DNA of 64,000 bases, taken from positions 4,092,001 through 4,156,000 of the forward strand of contig JANFOG010000001.1 in assembly GCA_024336345.1 (NCBI GenBank), in the 5' to 3' direction. Below are positions 1-11,232 of this stretch, piece by piece; position 1 is the stretch's first letter; every line of letters begins with the position of its first letter. A program made the translations under genes and the position numbers. The notes beneath the pieces are model-generated. The model made no database searches. It saw only the letters and a program-made list of their open reading frames with translations, and was not told the origin of the DNA. The stretch comes from Mariannaea sp. PMI_226 (taxonomy: Eukaryota > Ascomycota > Sordariomycetes > Hypocreales > Nectriaceae).

Positions 1-1590
1 TAGTCCTGGATCTCGATACCATAGTACCATTGCCCAAAGAAACATGCTGTTAACTTGCACAAGACCCTGGGCTTATACTAGCCAAGCACCGGGTAGTTGG
101 TCAAGTCGTATAGAAACACAGACGAATAACATTGCCATTACAGACGAGGATGAAGACTGGCCTTTTTTTTTCTTTTTTTTTTTCTCTTGCAAGATGAGGC
201 TGTTTCGCCACTGTCTGATTGCCTTCCTTTGCTTTTTTTATTCTTCTGTTTGTTTGATTGATCAAGGAAATCAACCCAACGACTGGAGCCAGCTGAGAGA
301 CACAGGGCAAGTCACCACTGGCCAGACGGTTACGAGAACGGAATCCACGACCATTTGTGCGACATAATTAGCTGCCAATTAATTAAGGTGAGTACCATAT
401 GCTGGGGGGGTTGCAGTCTGCTTGGGTAGAATCGATCCAATATCGGTACGGATTTTCGGAGTCAGACAGCAAATCTGCCCAAAGGGGCCAGAGCGTTACT
501 TGCAGAGTTAATCAATTATCTGCAATGATTCGACATGGTCGGAGGTGACTGAGCCAGCAAATCCCCGAGCTCAGGTCAGGTCCCGGTAACGCTGGACCCT
601 TAATATAGGTAGAACAAGAGCCAACGTGCAGATCAAGTGTAGGTACAGTAGCCACCTTCGAGATAAATAAGGTAATTATTGGAATTAGGTACCCGGCCCA
701 ATGGCCTAACTTTAGACCTCTTGGGTGTTGTCTATCAGGCAGGTTCTAGTTCTCTGCTACATACATATGTACCACTTGGCCAGCGCAAATGCCGTCGTTT
801 GCTACCGAGGGCGGCCAGCATTTCTCCCCGCCAATCCCCACCAATCGTTTCCCCTCCCCCTCCATAAAATCCCCCGAAGTTTACCTAACATTGTGTATCT
901 TGCCTCTAGGTTAGCTTAATGACTCCATTGATGTCATTCTTTACTAGCACAAATATCTGATCCCAAAACCCGATAAAGACCAATTGACCCAAGGTTCATG
1001 TACTCGCAGAACTAACAGTCAATTGGCATCAATGTAGTCTACGCGACCTGAAATTGTTTTTGAGAATCACACATTGAATATATATATTCTAGACCCCCAA
1101 GTGAGATACTGCCCTACTGTACCTTGGAACCTAAGGTGATAACTACTCGTCGTGGATAAACATTTAACCAAACAATTGCCCCTCCAATTGACCGTCTCGC
1201 TGGTTGGAATAATATTATAGCATGATGATTCCACTTGGCTGAACGACTCAACAGCCGGCATTTCACGACTCCCCCATTTAATACTTATATCTATCCGGGC
1301 ATAATATTCTTTAAATGTTCCTGACCTCAAAACCGGCTATTCGATCCATCCCTCTCTCGATCGCCGCCTCTGCCGCTTGTCGCATCCCGGGAGTCCAAAC
1401 TTGGCTATAAGGGAGAAACGTAGCCCGGCATATGAACCGGCAACTCATAACTCGTCCTCGGCCACGCTGCTGCTCAACATATCTCAATTACCACTTGACC
1501 TCGCCCCCTCGCTGTACTTTTCCCTTTGCTGCACATACTCGTCCAATTGTTTCTAGAAGATCCCTTGTCACTTCTTTGTCCCCTCCCACA
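1..1590. other. Intergenic, no gene seen
   Basis: No convincing coding region lies in this stretch on either strand. It holds a long T tract around 163-183 and, next to the muconate cyclase gene, a pyrimidine-rich stretch from about 1,480 that fits a promoter and 5' leader. An in-frame ATG at 1432 without an intervening stop would extend the downstream protein; see the findings. Confidence 0.6.
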
Positions 1591-2870
1591 ATGCCTGTTC
1601 ATCATCTTATGGTCGGGACCTGGACTCCTCCAGGAGCCATTTTCACATTTGCGTTCGACGATGAGGCTCTCACGCTGGAGCTGGTGAAGCGCACCGAGAT
1701 TGCTCATGACGAGGCCATTTCATGGATGACTTTTAACGTGAGTTCTCTTGAAAGAAAAGCATTGTCGGCCCAGTCAATTGAATAAGCTATTCACGTTTTG
1801 ATCATGCAGCATACAAGAAACACCATTTACGGCGCTGCTATGAAGAAATGGTCGAGCTACGCCGTCGAAGCTCCCACCAACATCACTCACCAGGTCTCTC
1901 ACCCAATGCTTCATGACCGTACGTCCTCAGCTACCTCCTTTCTCCGACAGCCTGGCAAAACCCCAACTTGATTTCATCTTCCTTTCTTCTCTTTGTTCTC
2001 CTTCTTAACACTTAAGCCTCTATAGCAAGCGCTTCCCTGTCTACCACAAACACCCGCGCCATCTTCCTTCTCGCCGCGCAGAAGCCGCCATACGCCGTCT
2101 ACTGCAACCCATTTTACGACCATGCCGGCCACGGTGCCGTATTCACCACCGACCCTAAGACCGGCGCCCTCGACAAAAATGTCCAGAACTATGAGTACCA
2201 GCCCAACTCCGGCATCCACGGCATGGTCTTCGACCCCACTGAGACCTACCTCTACTCGGCCGACCTGCGCGCCAACAAGCTCTGGGTGCACAAGCGCCGG
2301 TCCGCTTCAGACCCGACCGTCGACCTCGTCGGCTCCGTCGACTGCCCGGAGCCCCGAGATCACCCGCGCTGGGTTGCCATGCATCCCACAGGGAACTACC
2401 TGTACGCGCTCATGGAGAAGGGGAATCGCATCCGCGAATACCTCGTCGACCCGCAGACGCACATGCCTGTCTACACGCATCGCCACTGGCCTTTGATCCC
2501 GCCAGGCGTCCCCGAGTCGGACCGCTGGACGCAGTACCGCGCCGATGTCTGCTCCCTGTCCAGCTCTGGCCGCTACCTGTTCGCATCCTCGCGGGCGAAC
2601 AAGTTCGAGCTGACGGGTTACATCGCCGCCTTCAAGCTCAGCGATTCTGGATCGGTTGAGCGACAGATCCTACTGAACCCGACCCCGACGAGCGGCGGCC
2701 ACAGCAACGCCGTCGCGCCTTGTCCGTGGACGGATGAGTGGGTAGCTATTACTGATGACCAGGAGGGTTGGTTGGAAATATACCGCTGGCAGGACGAGTT
2801 CCTTTGCCGTGTGGCCAGGGTCCGGGTTCCAGAGCCAGGCTTCGGAATGAATGCCATCTGGTATAGTTAA
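1591..2870 (+). CDS. 3-carboxy-cis,cis-muconate cyclase (lactonizing enzyme)
   Basis: Predicted to cyclise 3-carboxy-cis,cis-muconate to 3-carboxymuconolactone in the protocatechuate branch of the eukaryotic beta-ketoadipate pathway, probably in the cytosol. Three exons: 1591-1737, 1810-1918 and 2026-2870, with GTGAGT...CAG and GTACGT...TAG introns. The joined product is 366 aa, the length I recall for the Neurospora enzyme, and opens with the family-typical MPVHHLMVGTWTPPGAIFTF. The fold should be a seven-bladed propeller; blade-like repeats such as MVFDPTETYLYSADL, HPTGNYLYAL and SSSGRYLFASSR are visible. Late on come the segments GGHSNAVAP and the C-terminal GFGMNAIWYS. The start at 1591 follows the family N-terminus. 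No other protocatechuate-pathway gene is adjacent. The gene converges on the CBS-domain gene downstream. Confidence 0.88.
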
Positions 2871-3258
2871 AAGTCCTGTCGATTGGGCGGTGATGAATAA
2901 AAATAAGCATGTATTTTTTTTGTAGTCTATAGACTGTATAGAAAACCCTAGAAAGCACGAAACTCATAATAAAAGAGGGCATGCAAATCGAGCGAATTGC
3001 CATGGTTATGAGTTTCAACAACTAGGATCTCTTTTCAGGTGGCTAGCCTTCAAAAAAGGCGACTCAACTTCTTTCATCTTGCAAAACTCCCGTGGAACAA
3101 CGTTGCCCGGATATGTCCCTAGCTGCAATCGAATATCGTCATGGACGCCACCAGAACATGGGCTTCGCTTCTCCAGACCCATTCCCTACCTTCTTTCCAT
3201 CATATATTAGAACTGAAATTCATTTTGGCCTTCCCACAGTGTATAGAAAACCCAATCG
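2871..3258. other. Convergent 3' intergenic region
   Basis: This 388-bp space separates two convergent genes and should hold both 3' UTRs. An AATAAAAATAAG run about 25 nt past the cyclase stop is a plausible polyadenylation signal. Nothing else is seen. Confidence 0.5.
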
Positions 3259-5171
3259 CTATGTTTCTCCCGACTTGTTGCCGTTTGTTTTCACCCCACC
3301 ATTACGATCGCCGTTTTTTGTCGCCTGCTGGATTTTTGCTATTAAGGGTGTGTTTTCATTGACAGATTCCACATCGGCATGCCGACTTAGAAGTCCAAGG
3401 TGTGATGCAGGTCGGGGAGATAGGTTGGGCCGGGCAACGTCTTTGCTAGTATCGAGGCCCTGCTTGATCTTAAACACACTTTCCCGTCGATTGCTGAGGG
3501 GGTTAGCTGCCCGGTTGGCGGGGCCAAGGCGGAGATGCTGTCTCATATCGTCTAGGTTTGCCTTGACAAGAACTGGGGGGCCTTCTATGCCTCCGTCCGA
3601 TGTTCTCCTTTTCATATGGATAGCAGTCTTGGCAGCTCTGTGGAAACCTCCTTCATAGTTGCTATGGTAAGAACCGACCTCAACATCGTGAGGCGCTTCA
3701 GGCGTGATTTCGACCAAGACGGCAGATTCATTAGCAAGTCTGCTTTCGACGGCAGCGGTGATGGGGGCTTCAATATGGGCGGAACGGCGAGCTCGGGGGG
3801 CTGGGTTGAGACGGCGAATAGCCTTATGAACATCAACATAGACATCAGACTCGTCAACGATCTCCCTAAAATCATGTGAGTAACCTATCAAGAAGAAGAG
3901 AAAAAAAAAATCAGGTCGCCCTCGACTTACTCTCCAATCAACTCTTCAATGACGTCCTCCAATGTCACCACACCGAGAGCACCGTGATCTAGACCCGGAT
4001 GCTCTGAAACGAGAACCATATGTGATTTACCCTCCTGGAAAAAGTTGATAATATCAAGACAACTTGTCTCGGGCCTCGTCTCGACGATAGCACCAAGGGG
4101 TACATCTCGCACGGGTATCCTATCTTCGGGGTCGTAGGTAATGAGTGTTTTGACCAAAAGCATGCCTACAAAGTCGTTGGGACTCCCGGAACGATAAATG
4201 GGAATTCTGGAGTAGCCAGAAGACAAAATATCGTCCATGGTCTTTTCATCCAGAATGTGATCTTCGGCCAGTGTATACACATCAGCCATTGGTGTCATGA
4301 CCTCGGCAACGGGCTTATCCTTAAGGTCGAGAACAGCGGTAATGATGGTAACTTCATCTTGGTTGAGTCGTTCGGAGAGCTCACCAAGAGACTTGTGGAG
4401 GGTGACAAGCGTCTTCAGCCCACTCTTCTTATAGACAGTGCCGTGATCTTCGCCTAGGATCCAATCGAGTAACTTTGCAATGGGATATGAGATAGGGCCA
4501 GTAAGATACATAAGCGCGAGTACGGGCTTTGACATGTAGCCACCAATAGGAAGACCATAACGGACGCAGACGGATTGGGGGACGATTTCACCGAAGATGA
4601 CTATGCCGTTAGTTAGCAAAATCAAATCACGAGAGCGAATTGATGTGCTTGTGCTCACCGATAAGGACAGTACTGCCGACGACAGCAGCGACACCACCGC
4701 CAAGCGTCCGGTCCAGGACGACTGGCAAGGACTCGTTTACGACCACGTTGGAGAGAAGCAAAGTGACCAAAACCCAGTGTTTCCCCCGGTTTAAAAGTTG
4801 AAGCACGCGTTTCGCATTGCGATGTTGAGGCTCTGAGGCGTCGCCGGAAAGGACCTGCAGATAGATGCTGTCTTGTCCCATCAACCTTGATAAAGTGTCA
4901 GCATTCTGACCAGGAAACTGAGCTTTGCGCAATCGCAAGACTAAACTCACGCAATTGTCAGGCCGGCAAAGGCACCACCAAGCAAAACCAGTGTCATTGA
5001 GGCCACGAGCAACACCCAGAGGCTCGCGCCGCTTTCATGTCCAGGTTCGTGAGAGTGTCCATCTCGTTTCGAAAGAGGATGTGCGGCAGCAGCTGATAAG
5101 CCAGTCCCGATAACTCTGCCAATTCCGAGGACGGCGGGCCGGAGGGCGCTGTATCTTGATGTTCGTCGCAT
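3259..5171 (-). CDS. DUF21/CNNM-type CBS-domain membrane protein (Mam3-like)
   Basis: Likely vacuolar or endomembrane protein of the CNNM/Mam3 family, linked in yeast to metal (Mn, Mg) homeostasis. Exons on the minus strand: 5171-4951, 4885-4659, 4600-3931 and 3865-3259, giving 574 aa. The N-terminus has a short hydrophobic lead, then a luminal His/Ser-rich stretch. The DUF21 transmembrane block follows (about residues 45-210) with SLWVLLVASMTLVLLGGAFA, the NESLPVVLDRTLGGGVAAVV segment and IVIFGEIVPQS. A tandem CBS pair (about 235-375) includes PVAEVMTPMADVYTL, SRIPIYRSG and GALGVVTLEDVIEELIGEE. The last 200 residues are polar, probably disordered and cytosolic. The exon joins restore family motifs without stops, for example STVLI|VIFGEIVPQ. 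What it transports, if anything, cannot be read from sequence. Confidence 0.88.
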
Positions 5172-6330
5172 CGTCGCTCGAGGATGTTTGAAGAGGGAAG
5201 ATGGAAAGAATTCGCCTCAAGGTTGCAATCTGAAATACAAACGGTTGAATCGTTGGCAAAGGTTATTCTAGCCGCAGCCTGGGGCTTTCCGATGCTGGAG
5301 GGAAAACAGCAGGGCCTCCGTGACGAAAAGGTTTGCCGCCCTGCGCTCAGTTATTGCCTGTCGATAAGGGGAGCGTGCGGTTATTCAATTATCCAAATTG
5401 AGAGGACGACGCTTTCGATTGAGTAGGACGGGAATATTTCGCGACCCTTGCGGGCGGATGATTGGGAAGAAGAACGACCGCCCAGTTCAATGGATGTGAG
5501 TGAAGAAAAGACTCGGGTGGGACGGCACACGAAGTGGAAGTGGAAGCAGCGCGACGAAGATGCACACTTATCATAGACCACGAGGACCTGGCCTGCAGAG
5601 CGGGAACCACAATGACGCCGCAGGGCAAGCACTCACTATATTGTGATTGGGCCGTGTGCCACCCTCAACTCCAGTTTCAGGGCCAAGAGGTCCAAATCCC
5701 CGAGAGAGTACTGTACGTCAATCTTACTGTGGACAGGCTGCGAGAGCCGCTAATCCATCAGTCCCGAGCCATCCTCTTCCAGGACACTCTCCACTACGTC
5801 CATACCTACATACCAATTTACCTAATGAGCCGCTGCCACCACGCGAACAAGTGCCACTAACCAGAATTCCCGCCGATTCACTCCACTTGATTGCGGCATC
5901 TTGGTCTTGCATCATCACACCCATCAAATGTTTGTTTGTTGATAAGTACAGTACATGACTTTTTGAAGCAGGCGGCAGAGGGATTAGATTTAAAACTAAT
6001 ACGTAGCATCAAAAGCTTGACTTGTTTACAAAACACTACACTTCCGGCTTAACACAGGGTATCACAACCCAAATCCGCTGACACCACATGCAAACCCCTA
6101 CCTGTGCAGGGTTTGTGCATACAACCTCGGGGCGAGCACTGAATAATATCCTCTACCTTCGAGTCATATGGCACCTTGCATATTTTCCCTTCCAACCCCA
6201 AATTAAGAAGAGGGGCAAATAGCGTAGATTGGCTGGCAAGATTTTCAGGCTTCGTGTTGGGTACCTAAAAGAATACGCAAAACCACCCCACGGCTGTGAT
6301 CCCCCATCTACCGAACTGAATGACCCTTAT
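5172..6330. other. Intergenic, no gene seen
   Basis: Promoter region of the CBS-domain gene followed by the 3' flank of the phosphoglycerate dehydrogenase gene. Only short overlapping open frames without recognisable domains occur, so I annotate no gene. Confidence 0.5.
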
Positions 6331-8070
6331 CTACAGTTTCACAAGACTCACATCCAAAACACCCTCGGAATTCCTCAAGCCTTCCACAACATCGTTGCTT
6401 ACCGAGCCCAAGACACCCAGAATCATCAGGGCTTCGTTACCTCTAGGTCTGTCCAGCGGGCCATCAACGATCGCTGCCGCCGCTGCCAGTTCCTGCTGTT
6501 GCATGTCGAGGCTGGCGACTTGCATGAATTTGATGTTGATGCCGTGTGCACCAAGGACCATTCCCACCCCGCCAATCTTTCCTGGCTCATCGTAGTTGTG
6601 TAAAATAATGAGTGTACCCTCCGGAATAAAAGCCCCATTAAAACGACCAAGCTTGGAGATATATACATTCTCGTCGGAGGCGTACCCCTCGATCACCTGC
6701 TCACTCCTGGGTGCGCCGACTCCATCATTGTATGATCGCAGCGTTACCAAGTTGGCAAAGGTTGGCTGTTGGGCTTGGCGAGAGTGAGTCTCACTGATCA
6801 CAAGACCCTTCTCCTTGGCTATGAGTGCTGCATTCACAATGTTGACGTGTGAATCACTGAACGACGACACCAGCCCTTTCACCAATGCTGCGTATAAAGG
6901 TTTGGTATTACCCATACCTGCTAGGTCGCCGTGGTAGATGAGTTCGAACCGCCGCCCACCCATCGTAGCTCCTTTGCTTTGCACGAAGTGTTGTGTGTAC
7001 AGCCGACCCATCTTTTCAACCAGCTTTACGGATGGTTGTAGCTTGCGGTACTCCTCAGGGAGGATAATAGGGGCATTGACAGCGCTTGTAGGCAGACCGC
7101 CCTGAAGAATCTGAAGGACTTGCTTACACACGTCCATAGATACGTTTTCCTGTGCTTCGATAGTTGATGCGCCAAGATGGGGTGTTGCGACTACCTTGGG
7201 ATGCTTGCTAAGCTGAGCCGCCACCGAATCTACTTGCAGAGGTTCTGATGTCCAGACATCAAGACCAGCTCCCGCAATCCATCCCTCATTTAGTGCCTTG
7301 AGTAGTGCCGCCTCATTATACACACCGCCACGCGCAACATTGAGGACTCGCGCCGTCTTCTTCATTTTCTTCAACTCTTCCTCACCAACAAGATCCAACG
7401 TTGTAGCCAGAAGGGGTGTGTGGATGGTCAAAAAATCAATCACAGGAAGGATATCTTGCAAGCCAGGAACCAACTTGACACCTGCTTGGTGTGCCATGTC
7501 TGCACTAGCATAAGGGTCAACTGCTACAACGTCCATACCCAGACCCTTGGCCATCCGCGCAACATTCATGCCAACCTTTCCGAGGCCAATGATACCGAGT
7601 GTCTTGCGGCCAACCTCAACCCCGACGAGTTTGCTGCGCTCCCAAAGACCAGCTTTGACAGATCCGTCAGCACGGCCTAGATTTCGAGCAGTTGCCAAGA
7701 GTAACGCGATAGTATGCTCTGCGGCCGCGACAATATTTCCAGAAGGCGAATTGACAACGATGATGCCCTGTGTGGTTGCAGCTGAGACATCAATGTTGTC
7801 GACACCTACGCCAGCCCGAGCGACGACCCGAAGCTTCCTACCAGCCTGCAGGACATCGGCCGTGACCTGTGTCTCAGAGCGAACAATGAGGCCGTTGTAC
7901 TGAGGTATGATGGCAATCAGTTCGGTAGCAGAGATACCAGGACGATTGTCGACGTCGAAGTGAGGAGTGAGCAGAGCTAGGCCGTCCTGGGAGACCTTTT
8001 CAGGTACCAAAATCCGGGGACGGCCAGAACTCGTCGACGAAGGCGCATCGAAAGTAGCTGAAGGAGCCAT
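6331..8070 (-). CDS. D-3-phosphoglycerate dehydrogenase, long ACT-domain type
   Basis: Oxidises 3-phosphoglycerate to 3-phosphohydroxypyruvate with NAD+, the first step of phosphorylated serine synthesis, in the cytosol. A single 579-aa exon. The substrate-binding domain comes first. The Rossmann domain carries GLGKVG at 162-167 with a candidate NAD-binding aspartate in VAVDPYAS. Catalytic residues fit the family: Arg247 in NVARGG, Glu276 in TSEP and His298 in TPHLGAST. The central region (about 330-480) matches the intervening domain of the long SerA class, and the C-terminus (about 505-579) is an ACT domain starting GTLIILHNYDEPGKIGGVG. This architecture differs from the roughly 470-aa yeast Ser3/Ser33 type, so the genome may hold a second form elsewhere. 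ACT domains often bind serine, but feedback control here is inference. Start chosen at 8070 as the first in-frame ATG giving a family-length N-terminus. Confidence 0.93.
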   Translation of the reverse strand: MAPSATFDAPSSTSSGRPRILVPEKVSQDGLALLTPHFDVDNRPGISATELIAIIPQYNGLIVRSETQVTADVLQAGRKLRVVARAGVGVDNIDVSAATTQGIIVVNSPSGNIVAAAEHTIALLLATARNLGRADGSVKAGLWERSKLVGVEVGRKTLGIIGLGKVGMNVARMAKGLGMDVVAVDPYASADMAHQAGVKLVPGLQDILPVIDFLTIHTPLLATTLDLVGEEELKKMKKTARVLNVARGGVYNEAALLKALNEGWIAGAGLDVWTSEPLQVDSVAAQLSKHPKVVATPHLGASTIEAQENVSMDVCKQVLQILQGGLPTSAVNAPIILPEEYRKLQPSVKLVEKMGRLYTQHFVQSKGATMGGRRFELIYHGDLAGMGNTKPLYAALVKGLVSSFSDSHVNIVNAALIAKEKGLVISETHSRQAQQPTFANLVTLRSYNDGVGAPRSEQVIEGYASDENVYISKLGRFNGAFIPEGTLIILHNYDEPGKIGGVGMVLGAHGINIKFMQVASLDMQQQELAAAAAIVDGPLDRPRGNEALMILGVLGSVSNDVVEGLRNSEGVLDVSLVKL

Positions 8071-9949
8071 CTTGATGCGTTGTGTTCCTCCTCGTGTTGA
8101 CTAGGACTCGTTACTTGTCTTGAGGTCGAGTGGATGAGAGGAATACGATGGATATGGTAAGCAAAATTAAATGTGGTCGCAACGGGTATGAGTAAAGTAG
8201 GAGAGAAGAAGGAAAGAAGGAAAGAAGAAAAAGAAGGAGAGGAGGAAGTGAAGTAATTGAAATGACGTTGAAGAAGGATAGAGGCGCCGTCCTAACTCTT
8301 TCCCACCCACTTCTCTCTTTCCGCTTTCCTCTTCCCGCTTCCCTTTTCCGTCGTCTCCAGGAGAAGCTTGGGGACGAGAAGCTCCGCCACCTTTTCAACC
8401 GTGTCCAATCCCAAGCGACTGTGATCAAGCCTCCTTATGCAATGGGATGAGGTAGCCTATACTATGTGCCGTTCTCGAAGCCATACATATTGTACAAAAC
8501 TTGTCATAACCATTACTCGCCTACCATGTTGCCCACGCAAAGCGGGCACCTGGATTGGGGGCAGCGCATGCGGAGTGGCACGCCAGCATCATCCCTGCAT
8601 TGACAAGCTGGAATGAAAGATGGTCTGCACATCCTACACAGTAGTAGAAGCTGCTGCACAGTATCCAAGTACTCAGCACTATGCCAGATACATACAGGAC
8701 GGTGCAGTCAGATGGTGACCAAGCAGCCTTTGCCTATGCGTTTGCCAGAATGACAATGCTTGACTTCTGAGCGCTGATCCATGGGGTGGACCATCTCAAC
8801 GATGAGGCTAAGATGAATTCGACGAACCGCGGGGCAGCATCCCCAGAGCCTCTCCACCCCCTCACTTCCCCATGTCGAACTACTGCAAGCCACCGAGCGG
8901 CGCGGGGATCGACTGGACGGATGCTGCCAATGAACCCCCACCCGTCAGAACAAAGTTGACCCTCTGTGGTGCAGCTGCCGGCAGCGGACCTTGGATTCCA
9001 GCAAATACAGTCCAGAGTAGAATTAAGGCGGCATTACCGCTTCTTCGTGTGGTGGCATAAATACCATTGCACATGAACAGGAGGGCGGGCGCCAGATGAT
9101 TGCAAACATGGCTATCATTGGAGGGGAGTTTGCATGCCACGTATCCGGCGAATCCTGCGTTACATGATTTTACCCCCCTCCTCTCTCCTTGCTTTTTTCT
9201 TCTCCCTGGCGATAAGCAGAAGAAATTGCCATGCATCATAGGAGCTGAGCTTGCAGAACTCGCTCATTTTTGCGCGATTTGAGTTGATCAGGCCAATAAG
9301 AGGGATCTCCTGTAAGGTAAATGCCGTGTCACGCAATGTTAACCTCTGTTTGCTCCAATCGACTGTCCATTTTGGAACACGCTTTTCCACTGCAGAGAAT
9401 GCAGACTTCGGAAGTATATGCATAGACGTGCCTGCGTAACATCAGTCGAGAACATGGTTGAAGACAGAAGGTTTTCTTATGAAGAGCTTCGATTTGTCGT
9501 TATGTTTATACATATCCTCCAATACGGAGGAGTAGTATGGGGGTTGTTATACCGCTTGATCCTCTCATTGGTACCGGCCTTTTAGCATAAGTACCGCAGT
9601 AGGTCAGCGGCACAGAAGGCTTGCGTCCGACATCGGGATGTAGGTAGGCTAAGTTGATTCACCGCTGACTGCAATGGCAAGGTATGAAGGTCAGTCAGTG
9701 TTTGGTCGGAAGATAGCAATAGAGCAACCGACTAGTCACTCATCATGCTCCTCTTGCTCCTAATCGCCACGACTTCCTTTACCTGTTCCCTAATGAGACC
9801 AACCCTTCAAATTGTTCTGCCGGCGATTGTACTTAGTGATCGTCCTCTTGTTACAGTGTGAAACCGGGAGATGACAAAATGTTCAGTAAACGTGAGCGGT
9901 CTCATTATAATCAATCTAAGATTTACTCTTATACTGACCTCTAATCAAT
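8071..9949. other. Intergenic, promoter-like polypurine/polypyrimidine DNA
   Basis: About 1.9 kb without a supported gene. Directly upstream of the dehydrogenase, 8195-8262 is almost all purine on the plus strand, and 8290-8350 is almost all pyrimidine. The rest has only short unrelated open frames. Confidence 0.5.
8195..8350. repeat. Opposed polypurine and polypyrimidine tracts
   Basis: A run of GGAAAGAA-like repeats is followed after a short mixed segment by a CTTTCC/CTTCCC-rich run. The two could pair imperfectly as a stem, and the CT-rich face toward the dehydrogenase resembles the CT-rich leaders common in fungal promoters. The tracts lie 130-280 bp upstream of the start codon. Confidence 0.55.
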
Positions 9950-11232
9950 TTAGAAGTTATCTTGGCCCGTGAATCTCTCGTTCTGAACGACCTCGACCCA
10001 ATATCCATCAGGATCCAATAGGAACGCCACGTTCTTCATGCGTCCATCAGTGAGCCTCTTCTTCCAGTTGACGTTCAGACCTTCAAACCGTTGGCAAGCA
10101 GCTTCCAAATTGTCCACCGAAATGCCTAAATAAAAGAACGCACGGTCAATTTCACTTTATTCCATTGGTCTGGACGGAATCCAAACCCCAACTGTGAGGG
10201 AAAAGGGGGGAGCCGGTATAAACTTACAAATGTGACCAAAGCCTTGGGGATCCTTGTTTCCGTCATGATAATGGAAATTTTCGTCCTTCTCAGTTCCATA
10301 ATTCCATGTCAGCTCAAGAAGTCCCTCTCGATGAGACTTGTCCGGCACATCCTTCTTGCCAGGATATCCAAGGAAGTAGAGGTTGAAACCAGCGTCCTTG
10401 CTTTCATGAGTTGCAACCAGGCTCATGCCAAGGACTTCTTGGTAGTACTTGAGGGATTTTTCGGCATCCTTGACTCGGATCATGGTGTGATTCTATTTGA
10501 TATTAGCTAGACATTCTGGCCAACTGACCACTTCGGCCTTACCATGGTGTAGGTTGAGACATCGGTCTCCTTCACGTCGACCGTATCCAAGTGGCTGTTG
10601 CGGGCAATGACTTCAATCCAATAGCCATCAGGATCCAGCACGAACGCAATATGTCGCATTCGACCGTCACTGAGCTTCTTCTGGAACTTGTAGCCAGCAT
10701 CTTCAATTCGCTGGCAAGCAGCCTGAATGTTATCGACAGCGATGCAAAGGTGGCCAAAGCCTCGATGGGGCTCCGCATTTCCACTGTTCACCTTATAATC
10801 GGGATCATTTTCAGTTCCATAATTATGAGTGAGCTCTACAACACCCTCTCTATCAAACACAGAGTTTCCGGAGCTCTGTGCGTTTGCAGAGTCGTAAGCC
10901 AGGAAATAAAGGTCAAACTTGTTATCAGGGAACTCAAGCTTCTTGATGAGGCTCAGGCCCAAGAATTCATAAAACTTGACTGAGGAGGAAAAGGATCACC
11001 GAGTTAGTGATTGAATGGGGACAACATCCTGGGGAGGGGCTGCTGCCGGAACGGGCCGCATATCATTAAGGGTATGTAGGGAGGTGGATGTACCTGATTC
11101 CTTGGGATCCTTGACTCGAATCCTAACCTGACATTAGCCACCTGCCTGTCTTGGGCAAAGTTATTGGTTGAATGTTGAGACCTACATCGAGTGGTTCAGC
11201 TTGTAGTTGTTGGTATCCGTGGTGGTAGCCAT
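9950..11232 (-). CDS. GLO1: Glyoxalase I (lactoylglutathione lyase), two-domain
   Basis: Isomerises the methylglyoxal-glutathione hemithioacetal to S-lactoylglutathione, detoxifying a glycolysis by-product; metal dependent and cytosolic. Five exons on the minus strand: 11232-11186, 11122-11094, 10979-10543, 10492-10228 and 10125-9950, giving 317 aa, the usual fungal length. Two tandem vicinal-oxygen-chelate domains are clear. Domain 1 has NHSMIRVKDPKES, LTHNYGTE, GFGHLCIAVDN and DPDGYWIEVI. Domain 2 repeats these as NHTMIRVKDAEKS, LTWNYGTE, GFGHICISVDN and DPDGYWVEVV. The His and Glu positions expected to bind metal are present in both halves, so both active sites may work. The start is fixed by MATTTDTNNYKLNHSM running into the first domain. 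The second exon is only 29 nt. Confidence 0.93.

Noticed and set aside
3616..3879. Plus-strand open frame inside the CBS-domain gene
   Set aside because: Fully antisense to the last exon and its splice junction, which give strong family motifs on the minus strand.
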